A stretch of 64,000 nucleotides of DNA from Sphingobacterium sp. GVS05A. Its GTDB lineage: Bacteria; Bacteroidota; Bacteroidia; Sphingobacteriales; Sphingobacteriaceae. Made by a program: the position numbers and the translations under genes. The DNA lies in assembly GCF_019969845.1 (NCBI RefSeq), contig NZ_JAHXYR010000004.1:186001-250000 (forward strand), read 5' to 3'. The notes under the pieces are model-generated. The model ran no database searches. It was not told where the DNA came from and saw only the letters and a program-made list of their open reading frames with translations. This document shows, piece after piece, positions 26,135 through 34,117 of the stretch. Numbering within the stretch: the first letter of the stretch is position 1; each line of letters opens with the position of its first letter.

Positions 26135-26199
26135 AAAAAAAGGTTTTCAAACGGGGAGAATGAAAACCTTCAATAACCAATTATAAACCTAAATTATGA
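26135..26199 (-). ncRNA. Repeated small RNA, copy 3
   Basis: Third copy on the minus strand, with perfect terminator stem (26140-26148 with 26162-26170), identical UCUCCCCG loop and a U-tract of five to seven. The transcribed part differs from copy 2 by only two bases close to the predicted 5' end. It lies between the start-less AraC frame and the decayed DadA-like gene. Confidence 0.75.
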
Positions 26200-26204
26200 T
26201 ATGA

Positions 26205-26236
26205 CAAAGGTAGTGTATTTTGTACACACTTGCAAG
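26205..26236 (-). promoter_or_regulatory. sRNA copy 3 promoter with internal dyad
   Basis: On the minus strand CTTG (26233-26236), 20-bp spacer, TACCTTTG (26205-26212), and the dyad GTGTA-N5-TACAC at 26213-26227. The variable -7 positions are CC here. Confidence 0.75.
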
Positions 26237-26417
26237 GGTTTTCGAATAAAATACTCATTTTGTTATACCATCGTGATATTACCTCTTGTTGTTTAGTTAT
26301 ATTGATTCTAATTTCCAGTTATAAGTCTTTGACAAGTGTTGCCCATAAAAGGTCAATATTAGGTCAGAATGGATTAATTCATAAGAAGACTGAGCAACTT
26401 ATTGGATATAGTATAGA

Positions 26418-26967
26418 TGATTGAAAACAATGGGATCAATATATTGCCAGTAGGCACGGATAATGTGCAAGAGGGTTTTGCTCAAGCTATGTTGGTGGAA
26501 ATAGATACAGTGCGGGTATTGTGCAATCCTGAACTGCTGGAAAGAGGACATTTATTTCTTGTGTCAATTGTCATGCAAAGAAGATTTTAATGGAACATTT
26601 GGTTGGTCAGATAATCTTGACCTTCGCGGCATCTGACAATGATATGTAGAAATATCAGGAGCTGTTCACTATTGCACAGAACAAGTGCGGAAGACTGTTG
26701 TTCCAAGGTATGCCAACTAGTGTTGAGTAAAACACGCTATGCAACAACTGGGGGCATTTCCAGCGACCATAGATTGAGTCACATACAGTGTACAGGAGAG
26801 ACTATGGAAGATTAAAAAATTACGGCAATGCTATTGTAGCTGGAGGAGGAGGAATGATGGGGCTGAGTTTGGGTCCCGCCTATGGCGAGATTGTTTGTGA
26901 CCTATTGGCTGCTAGAGAAATTGAACCCAGTATTGTCGGATTTAAGCCAGATCGTTTCGACCGTTAA
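26418..26967 (+). pseudogene. Decayed FAD-dependent D-amino-acid oxidase/DadA-like gene
   Basis: The last 55 codons (26800-26964, stop TAA at 26965) read GRLKNYGNAIVAGGGGMMGL then SLGPAYGEIVCDLLAA, which is the C-terminal FAD-binding segment of DadA/DAO-type oxidoreductases (usually AxGHGMMGLSLxPaTG). Upstream, a separate frame from 26418 ends at 26589 and the stretch between is interrupted in all + frames, so most of the enzyme is lost or scrambled; I could not place the 26418-26589 part in the family. A strong terminator follows the stop. Next to three proline-peptide peptidases, a former D-proline or D-hydroxyproline dehydrogenase is a reasonable guess, not a demonstration. Confidence 0.65.
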
Positions 26968-26981
26968 GAATCCATTTTATA

Positions 26982-27027
26982 AACAGTTGCCCCAAAAATA
27001 GGATTACCTGCTTTTGGGGCAACTGTT
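26982..27027. terminator. Intrinsic terminator, 16-bp perfect stem
   Basis: AACAGTTGCCCCAAAA (26982-26997) pairs with 27012-27027 around a 14-nt loop and is followed by AAATTTTTG. It follows the stop of the decayed DadA-like gene and may also end the minus-strand peptidase operon that finishes at 27109. Confidence 0.85.
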
Positions 27028-27108
27028 AAATTTTTGTCTCCAAAGTCTTCAAAATTATGCTATTTTCTTGTGTCGTGTTGAAGCTTCCAACATGCTTTTG
27101 AATAGATG

Positions 27109-28782
27109 TTATTCTGACAAAAGGCCTATATAATAATTGAATGTATCGACATCGATATTTTCCTTATTTAATCCCGCAATTTTTATCGTTCTGAACTGTT
27201 GATCTAGTTGAATAAGCTGTCTCTTTTCGCCTTTTATTCCGATATGGATTGGCATCTGAAACCCTTTGACCGCGCTAATCCACCTGCCCATTATTCTACC
27301 AGAAGCATCTTGTTGGATTTCTAGTGTTGGAATAGAGGTATGCTGAACATACTGTTCAAATACTTTTGACAGGTCCAGACCCGACTGCTGGCTTACATAA
27401 TTCACAATATCACTGTAATTTACCTGTTGATGATAGAATTTACTATTCAAACCTCGTAATATAGCGCGCCATTTATCGTCATCATCTATCATTGTACGGA
27501 TCATATTGAGCATGACACCTCCTTTAGGATACATATCGCCCGATCCCTCCTTGTTGACGTGATATGGTCCCTGCATGGGGCTGTCATTGTGAATGCCACT
27601 TCGGATACCATGCGCATATGCCTGACTGGCTTCTTTGCCGTAGAAATAGTCTATAAATAAACCCTCAGAATAATTTGTGAAACTCTCATGAATCCACATG
27701 TCCGCGAGATCGGCAGAAGTGATATTATTACCAAACCATTCATGGCCCGATTCGTGGACTACAATGAAATCCCATTTTTGCCCCCAACCTGTTCCCGAAG
27801 CATCGTTTCCACGATATCCATTCTGATAATGATTGCCATAGGCAATAGCACTTTGATGTTCCATACCCGTATGATACGTTTCGACCAGTTTGTAACCATC
27901 CGCATAAAAAGGATATGGACCAAACCAATACTCAAATGCTTCTAACGTCTGTCTGGCATTTTTTTGAAGATGAGCCTTTTTTTCTGTTTTATCATTCTCC
28001 CGCAAGATATAGTAGTCGACATCCAAAGGACCTTTTTCACCTTTGTATTTTTCTTGAAAATGAATATAGTCTCCAATATTGATGGCTACATTGTAGTTGT
28101 TGATCGGATTGGCAACTTTCCAATGGTATTTGTTGTATCCGTCTTTCATTTTTTCCACTTTTACCAATCGCCCATTAGATACGTTCATTACTTCTTTTGG
28201 GACAGCGATCGAAATCATCATACTGTCGACTTCATCGTACTGATGGTCTTTATTAGGCCACCAGACGCTAGCGCCCATACCTTGGCAGGCTGTAGCCACC
28301 CAAGGTTTACCATTGCTGTCTTTTTTCCAGTCAAAGCCACCGTCCCAGGGAGCGCGTGCTGCCTCTGTGGGATGACCTTCATAATACACTGTGAATTCAC
28401 TTTGCGTACCTTTGGTGATTTTAGTAGGAAAGTTCAAAAAAACAGCATTATATTCTCTTGTAAATGAGAGCTCTTTCCCTTGATAGATAACCTTATTAAT
28501 TTTAAGATTGGCAAACAGATCGAATTGTAGACGTTCAAAATCTTCCGTGGCCTTAAAGCGGAATAAGTTTGAACCTGAAATGAATTTATTGTCTACATCT
28601 ACTTTCACGTCCAAATGATAATATTGGATATCGTAGCAAGTGCGCAATGGTGTGAGAAATCCCCGCAATGAATCCGCTCGCGTGAATTCATTTTTTTCTT
28701 TCATCAGTTGCGCGTTGGATTGCTGGGAGCCTGCGACTAAAATGCCACAGGTACCTAGTGCATATAATAGTATTCTTTTCAT
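27109..28782 (-). CDS. M1 family metallo-aminopeptidase, exported
   Basis: This 557-residue protein has a signal peptide (residues 1-24) and the M1 fold: an N-terminal beta domain (YYHLDVKVDVDNKFISGSNL), GMEHQSA in place of the GAMEN substrate loop, and the zinc site HESGHEWFGN with the downstream ESFTNY glutamate. It should remove N-terminal residues from peptides, in the periplasm. It lacks the large C-terminal helical domain of PepN, like other M1 enzymes of this size. It begins 4 bases after the S9 peptidase gene, so the two are one operon, and together with the M24 peptidase they cover N-terminal, dipeptidyl and Xaa-Pro cleavage. Confidence 0.93.
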   Translation of the reverse strand: MKRILLYALGTCGILVAGSQQSNAQLMKEKNEFTRADSLRGFLTPLRTCYDIQYYHLDVKVDVDNKFISGSNLFRFKATEDFERLQFDLFANLKINKVIYQGKELSFTREYNAVFLNFPTKITKGTQSEFTVYYEGHPTEAARAPWDGGFDWKKDSNGKPWVATACQGMGASVWWPNKDHQYDEVDSMMISIAVPKEVMNVSNGRLVKVEKMKDGYNKYHWKVANPINNYNVAINIGDYIHFQEKYKGEKGPLDVDYYILRENDKTEKKAHLQKNARQTLEAFEYWFGPYPFYADGYKLVETYHTGMEHQSAIAYGNHYQNGYRGNDASGTGWGQKWDFIVVHESGHEWFGNNITSADLADMWIHESFTNYSEGLFIDYFYGKEASQAYAHGIRSGIHNDSPMQGPYHVNKEGSGDMYPKGGVMLNMIRTMIDDDDKWRAILRGLNSKFYHQQVNYSDIVNYVSQQSGLDLSKVFEQYVQHTSIPTLEIQQDASGRIMGRWISAVKGFQMPIHIGIKGEKRQLIQLDQQFRTIKIAGLNKENIDVDTFNYYIGLLSE

Positions 28783-28786
28783 TCGC

Positions 28787-30961
28787 TTATCTTCCGCCTG
28801 GAGGGCAATGTAGTTTTAAATAATTCGTAAATAACGTTCTTAGGTGTTCGTGAGTCCCTTCTCCTTCACTAATGGAATGACTACGGTTAGGATAGGACAT
28901 TAACTGAAATTGTACATTATTTTTTATGAATTCGTCTATAAGAACTTCCGCATTCTGATAATGAACATTATCGTCTCCAGTGCCGTGTATATACAGTAGA
29001 TTTCCTTTAATATTTTTTGCATATTTCAATGGCGAACCATTCTCAAAGTCGGCTAAATTTTCTTGTGGAAGTCCCATATAACGTTCTTGATAGACATTAT
29101 CATAAAGGAGTTGATTAGCAACAGCTGCTATTGCAATACCTGTTTTATAGATTTGTGGGTATTGTCCCAGTAAATTGAGGGTACTTGAACCACCTCCGCT
29201 CCATCCCCAGACTGCGATGCGCGAATTATCTACAAAAGACCATTTTAATATTTCCTGTGTGGCTAATGCTTGATCACGAATATTGAGCTGACCGATATTG
29301 CGGTAGATACTTTTGCGCCATAGGCTACCTTTAGGAGCAGGTGTGCCCCGGTTATCCAAAGAAATATAAATGTATCCGTCCTGGGCCATATTTCCTTTAT
29401 ACAAGCTGTTATAACCTGCGCTAAAGTTGTCGATTACAGTTTGTGAAGCAGGCTCACCATATACCATAAAGACTACTGGATACTTTTTATTCGGATCGAA
29501 ATCCAGTGGTTTGACCATCCAGCCATCTAGTTCAACACCTTCAGTAGTCTTAACTTTGAAAAATTCGGCTATGCCATCACTGACTTTCTTTTCACGTTTA
29601 ACCTCAAAATCCACTACTGTCCGGTGTGTAGGGAGCTCGATAATAGCATCTTGCTTGAGCTCGGAACGGTTGCTAAAGCTGAAGATAGCAATCTTGCCAT
29701 CTTTCGAAATATCATAATCGCAAGTTCCCTCGAAAGATGCTGGTGTGAGCCTTTTTGGGGAGCCACCTCTAGTAGAGACACTATACAGATATTTTTGAGT
29801 CGCATTGCTGGGAGAAGCAGTGAAATAGATTGTTTCTCCTTTTGGATCTAGAAAATCAAGATTAATAATGTCATAATCCGCTTTCGTAATGAGCTTTTCA
29901 TTACCTTTAAAGTCAATTTGATAGATTTTTCGCCAGCCGTCTTTTTCCGATACCCATATAAATGCTTTTCCATCCTGTATCCAGTCCCAGCCCGAAGGAT
30001 CATTATTATTCCATCTTGCCTTGATGTCAATCCAGGAATCGCTCGTTTCGCGATGTATTGCTTGAGCTTCATGAGTAGCAATGGAAGCTGTGTAGATCTT
30101 ACTTTCGTTTTGTTTCCTATTGAGTTGCTGAAAAATAAGCTGTTTGCTGTCCATACACCATTCCATACGTGGAATATAATGCTGTTCAGGATCTCCCGGA
30201 ATGTTTATGCGGCTATTCTTTCCGCTAGCAAGTTCATAAGTCCATATGGAACAAGCGCTTGGAGACTGTCCCACTTTCGGATATTCTACAGGAATGGTAA
30301 AAGAGTAGAGACTATCCGTATTATTAATCATTAGAAAATTACGGATACTGTTTGCGTCAAGTTTCCAGTAGGCGATAGAGAGACCATCAGGCGACCATCT
30401 AAAACCATCTTTGCAACCAAACTCTTCCTCATAAACCCAATCGAAAGTTCCATTGATCATACGGTCTGTCCCATCCTTCGTTACGGCGTTTATATTTCCA
30501 TTCGTTAGATCCTCCACATAAATATTATGGTCTGCTTTGTTAACATAAGCCACTTTATTGGCTTGAGGATTAAATTTGGCAAACATCAATTGGGATGATG
30601 GAAATTGACGGCCTAATTGCGTCAATTGATTGGATTTCTTGTTGTACACCCAATAATCACCCCTTGTATTTTCTCGCCAAACCTTTTTGCTATTGGTATA
30701 GATTAAAATTAGTTCCCTATTCTTGGATATCGAAAAATTCTCAACTTTTATTGCCGTATTGCTGCCTTTTGGAATAAGAGATTGCTGGGATAAAAAGGTT
30801 CCCCGGTTTCCATTTTTTGGATCGACGATCTCAATCCCTTTATCCGAAAACTCATAATATTGGTCACCAATATCCGTCCAGAGTCTTTGCGCAAAAAGAG
30901 GATTGGATAGATAAAGAACCAATAACAGTTTTGCGAGGATAAAATGTCTAATTCTATTCAT
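28787..30961 (-). CDS. S9 family dipeptidyl peptidase IV-like serine peptidase
   Basis: This protein of about 724 residues has a signal peptide, an N-terminal beta-propeller (DPPIV_N; WSPDGLSIAYWKLDANS and DWVYEEEFGCKDGFRW, where YEEE resembles the EE motif that holds the substrate amino end), and a C-terminal alpha/beta hydrolase with WGWSGGGSS (nucleophile Ser near residue 600), HGTGDDNVH (Asp) and NRSHSI (His). DPP IV enzymes release Xaa-Pro dipeptides. I chose ATG 30961 because it opens onto the signal peptide; an ATG 24 bases upstream is in frame. The gene starts 70 bases after the M24 peptidase gene and is followed immediately by the M1 gene. Confidence 0.93.
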   Translation of the reverse strand: MNRIRHFILAKLLLVLYLSNPLFAQRLWTDIGDQYYEFSDKGIEIVDPKNGNRGTFLSQQSLIPKGSNTAIKVENFSISKNRELILIYTNSKKVWRENTRGDYWVYNKKSNQLTQLGRQFPSSQLMFAKFNPQANKVAYVNKADHNIYVEDLTNGNINAVTKDGTDRMINGTFDWVYEEEFGCKDGFRWSPDGLSIAYWKLDANSIRNFLMINNTDSLYSFTIPVEYPKVGQSPSACSIWTYELASGKNSRINIPGDPEQHYIPRMEWCMDSKQLIFQQLNRKQNESKIYTASIATHEAQAIHRETSDSWIDIKARWNNNDPSGWDWIQDGKAFIWVSEKDGWRKIYQIDFKGNEKLITKADYDIINLDFLDPKGETIYFTASPSNATQKYLYSVSTRGGSPKRLTPASFEGTCDYDISKDGKIAIFSFSNRSELKQDAIIELPTHRTVVDFEVKREKKVSDGIAEFFKVKTTEGVELDGWMVKPLDFDPNKKYPVVFMVYGEPASQTVIDNFSAGYNSLYKGNMAQDGYIYISLDNRGTPAPKGSLWRKSIYRNIGQLNIRDQALATQEILKWSFVDNSRIAVWGWSGGGSSTLNLLGQYPQIYKTGIAIAAVANQLLYDNVYQERYMGLPQENLADFENGSPLKYAKNIKGNLLYIHGTGDDNVHYQNAEVLIDEFIKNNVQFQLMSYPNRSHSISEGEGTHEHLRTLFTNYLKLHCPPGGR

Positions 30962-31030
30962 TTGTATATGATTATTATTGATCAATTATTTAATTCAGAT
31001 GAGGTATGTTACTAGGATCCTCCAGCGTAT

Positions 31031-32419
31031 TTAATCTATTGCATTGTCTTTTAGGCGATAGATTTCTTGCACTTCACGTTCGAGGTATTTTCCGAGACGT
31101 CGATAACCATTTTCCTCAATAAGATAATTGTCCTCAATACGAATTCCCCCAAAATCGAGATGTTTTTTCAGAAAGTCATAATTGACAAAATCCCTGTGCA
31201 GATTTTGCTGCTCCCAAAGCTGTGTCAGTTCAGGGATGAGATAGATACCTGGTTCCACAGTAAGTACATTGCCAGCTTCCAATTCCTTACCTAATCGCAG
31301 AGATTTAAGACCGAAGGTCTTGGTATCTTTAGGTTCGGACGTACTGTAGCCCACATATTGTTCGCCCAGATCTTCCATATCATGTACATCCAGCCCGAGA
31401 AGGTGACCTAGTCCACATTGAAAGAATAGTGTGTGTGCATGGTTAGCAACTGCATCTTGTGAGTTGCCTTTCATAAACCCGACCTGGATCAGTCCGTCTA
31501 CGAGTGCTTCACAGGCTTTTAAATGGATATCTTTAAAACGGATTCCGGCAGTTAACAACTGCTCAGCAGATTTAAATGCGTGTAAAACGATCTGGTAGAT
31601 TTCCTCCTGTAAAGAGGTAAAACGTTTACCAACAGGAAAGGTCCGTGTTAGGTCGGAAGCATATCCCAATGATGTTTCAACTCCAGAGTCATTCAGAAGA
31701 AGATCGCCTTCATGAACTTGATGGAACTGCATATGGTTGTGCAAGATTTCACCTCTTTTGGTCACGATTGGCGGATAAGAAAAAGGCATGCCCTGGTCCT
31801 GTGCAAAATGCTGCATGGCATTGCTAATCTGATATTCATAACAACCGGGTTTGGTCATCTGGATAGCGAGACGGTGCATGTCTACAGCTACATCTACAGC
31901 TTTTTCTAGTTCGACAACTTCCTCCACTGATTTAATACTGCGTTGTGCGGCTACAGCTTGAATTAAAGCTACAGATGGTTGAAGCTGATTAACAGGACAA
32001 TTAAACAATTTTCCAAGCAATATTTTATTGTGCGATTGATAGGGGGGAAGGTAATAGAGTGTATTTTGATCGCTTTTTTTTAGATAGTCGAAGAGTTGAT
32101 CAAAAGGAAGTAATTTACGGATCCCCGAAAGGGCCGCTTTTTCTGCCAACGTCTGTTGTTGTCCCATCCAGACGATATCGTCGATGGTCATTTCATCACC
32201 AAATAGTAATGTCTCTCCCAGATCAATATCGAGGAGAGCAGCTAATCGAGGAGCTTTTATACCAATATAATATAAAAAACTACTGTCCTGACGAAATGGG
32301 TAGGTATTGTGTTCAAAATTGATCGGGTTCTCAATATTCCCTAAAAAAAGGATTTTTCCAACGGAAAATTTTGAAATGAGCTCGTTCCTTCGGGTAGTAT
32401 AGATTTCTTTCTTAAACAT
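31031..32419 (-). CDS. Aminopeptidase P family (M24) Xaa-Pro peptidase
   Basis: This protein of 462 residues has the two-domain aminopeptidase P layout. An N-terminal creatinase-like domain (NPINFEHNTYPFRQDSSFLY) covers about residues 1-170, and the pita-bread catalytic domain follows with the dinuclear metal ligands in order: Asp in LNDSGVE, Asp in SDLTRTFPVG, His in CGLGHLLGLDVHD, Glu in TVEPGIYL and Glu in IRIEDNYL. It cleaves the residue before proline in Xaa-Pro peptides, and has no signal peptide, so it is cytoplasmic. ATG 32419 is preferred to the TTG at 32443. It heads the peptidase operon and is divergent from an AraC regulator. Confidence 0.93.
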   Translation of the reverse strand: MFKKEIYTTRRNELISKFSVGKILFLGNIENPINFEHNTYPFRQDSSFLYYIGIKAPRLAALLDIDLGETLLFGDEMTIDDIVWMGQQQTLAEKAALSGIRKLLPFDQLFDYLKKSDQNTLYYLPPYQSHNKILLGKLFNCPVNQLQPSVALIQAVAAQRSIKSVEEVVELEKAVDVAVDMHRLAIQMTKPGCYEYQISNAMQHFAQDQGMPFSYPPIVTKRGEILHNHMQFHQVHEGDLLLNDSGVETSLGYASDLTRTFPVGKRFTSLQEEIYQIVLHAFKSAEQLLTAGIRFKDIHLKACEALVDGLIQVGFMKGNSQDAVANHAHTLFFQCGLGHLLGLDVHDMEDLGEQYVGYSTSEPKDTKTFGLKSLRLGKELEAGNVLTVEPGIYLIPELTQLWEQQNLHRDFVNYDFLKKHLDFGGIRIEDNYLIEENGYRRLGKYLEREVQEIYRLKDNAID

Positions 32420-32899
32420 ATTTGTGAAAATTAAGAGAGGCAACGTATAATTAAGATTTACAACGATATTATTTACATAAATAATACATATGCTAATATC
32501 GCAAAATTTAATCTTTTAATCTTGAGGACTCCTATTCAAAAACGGTATTGTGGTTGATATTTTAACGTTGTTACAATTGCTTATTTTTAATAATTGATAC
32601 ATGAAAAAAAAATAACATCGACATTTAATAAAGTTCTATGTTTATATTGAATATTAATTATCGCAATTTATCAAAGTCTAATTGTATTTTAACCTAGTTT
32701 TTGTAAGATATTGAGTTTTAATGCCTGATTTTATCAAATGCTGAATGGAAAATTTGCGGATTGCTAAATATTATCACATTATATACATATTTTGTTTTTG
32801 TTTTTTCATGGATTATGATTGATGTGTTTACTTGTTTCGTAGTTATTATATTTATATTAACTAAACAGTAGTAAATACGAATATAAACTATGAAATCCT
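32420..32899. other. Divergent promoter region of peptidase operon and AraC regulator
   Basis: These 480 very AT-rich bases hold the promoters of both the M24 operon (minus) and the AraC gene (plus). An 8-bp inverted repeat TATTATTT-ACAT-AAATAATA (32467-32486) lies close to the M24 start and could be an operator. No exact TTG-N20-TAnnTTTG pair was found on either strand. Confidence 0.4.
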
Positions 32900-33784
32900 A
32901 TGAAAACGCTCCAATTTAATGTGCCAACAATGCAAGGCCAAAGTTTAACAGTACAAGAGGATATTTTAGAAACTTTTTATCCGCATCTTCACAGACATCA
33001 AGAAGCTCAACTTATGTGGATAGTAAAGGGGAGAGGAATATTGATTGTTGAAGATACTTTACATCCTTTTAAAGAAAACGATATTTTCTTTTTGGGTGCC
33101 AATCAGCCACACGTATTTAAGTCGTCCTCGCAGGACGGTTTTTCAAATGAGTCTCGTTCTATCTCGATTTTTTTTGACCCGAATGGCAAACTCAAGTTCT
33201 TGTTCTCATTAGAGGAATTTGAATCGTTAAATCAGTTTATCTATAATAATTCCTGTGGTTTTAAAATTCCGGAGGAATACTTTGAGCAAATTTCGGAAAG
33301 AGTATTACAATTGAAATCTTCAGATCAAATGGATAAGTTGATGCATTTTTTCTATCTACTGAGATCTTTGGCGAATATATCAAGGGAGACGGATCCGCTT
33401 TGTGCAGAAAGAGCGGAAGTGATCTTAGACACGATTCATAGTTCAAATCGAATTAATCTAATCTGTAATTATATCAAAGAAAATCATAAACATGATCTTA
33501 GTCTAGAAGATGTCGCCGATTATGCCAACCTTACACCACAGGCATTTTGCAGGTATTTTAAAAAACATTGTGGCGTTACTTTTGTCGCATATTTAAATCG
33601 AATACGGGTTAAAGAGGTGTGTAATCAATTGAATGAAGATCATTTAGATAGCGTTTCGTTTATTGCATACAGTTGCGGATTCAATAGTATTACCAATTTT
33701 AATAGAGTGTTTAAGCAGATCATTGGCTGCAATCCAAAAGAATATGTGCAGCAATATAAGCAAACACTATATTCTGTCATCTAG
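32900..33784 (+). CDS. AraC family transcriptional regulator with cupin domain
   Basis: This 294-residue protein has an N-terminal cupin (about residues 15-110; FYPHLHRHQEAQLMWIVKG and ENDIFFLGANQPHVF, with histidines that could bind metal or ligand) and a C-terminal AraC double HTH (about 195-290; LSLEDVADYANLTPQAFCRYF and IAYSCGFNSITNFNRVFKQIIG). It is divergent from the peptidase operon and so is its most likely regulator, perhaps responding to proline, hydroxyproline or a peptide; the ligand is not shown by the sequence. ATG 32900 opens directly onto the domain. Confidence 0.93.
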   Translation: MKTLQFNVPTMQGQSLTVQEDILETFYPHLHRHQEAQLMWIVKGRGILIVEDTLHPFKENDIFFLGANQPHVFKSSSQDGFSNESRSISIFFDPNGKLKFLFSLEEFESLNQFIYNNSCGFKIPEEYFEQISERVLQLKSSDQMDKLMHFFYLLRSLANISRETDPLCAERAEVILDTIHSSNRINLICNYIKENHKHDLSLEDVADYANLTPQAFCRYFKKHCGVTFVAYLNRIRVKEVCNQLNEDHLDSVSFIAYSCGFNSITNFNRVFKQIIGCNPKEYVQQYKQTLYSVI

Positions 33785-33998
33785 GGAAGTTATGGTGAAG
33801 ATCCAAAAATAACGAGCTTGTTGATTTTAGGCAGTATTCGAAACTAATTTTCGTCGTGTAGGAACTGTATATTTCGATGGTTTTCGTATCAGCGGAGACG
33901 ATCAAAATATGCAGTTATAAACACTTTTTCATCAGGTCTATTGTGTAGGAAAAATAAAGAAGGTTAGATTTATTTATCTTTAAGGAAGTTTATTAGAC
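33785..33998. other. Intergenic sequence
   Basis: No gene, repeat or promoter was identified in these 214 bases between the AraC gene and the fourth sRNA copy. Confidence 0.35.
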
Positions 33999-34064
33999 AA
34001 AAAAAAGGTTTTCAAACGGGGAGAATGAAAACCTTAAATAACCAATTATAAACCTAAATTATGA
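33999..34064 (-). ncRNA. Repeated small RNA, copy 4
   Basis: Fourth copy on the minus strand. The terminator stem is perfect (34005-34013 with 34027-34035), the loop is identical (UCUCCCCG) and the U-tract is the longest of the four (six beyond the stem). Its transcribed 5' part is identical to copy 1. It follows the fabF stop by 17 bases but has its own promoter in and after that gap. Confidence 0.75.
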
Positions 34065-34069
34065 TACTA

Positions 34070-34101
34070 CAAAAATAGTGTGTTTATTACACTTTGTCAA
34101 G
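34070..34101 (-). promoter_or_regulatory. sRNA copy 4 promoter with internal dyad
   Basis: On the minus strand CTTG (34098-34101), 20-bp spacer, TATTTTTG (34070-34077). The dyad at 34078-34092 is GTGTG-N5-TACAC, with one arm base changed. Confidence 0.72.
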
Positions 34102-34117
34102 ATATTTCTAAAAAATA

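Noticed and set aside
19103-34101. Reading the four repeats as a MITE or REP-type mobile element
   Set aside because: No terminal inverted repeats, no target duplications, no transposase; the element boundaries coincide with the -33 box and the U-tract instead.
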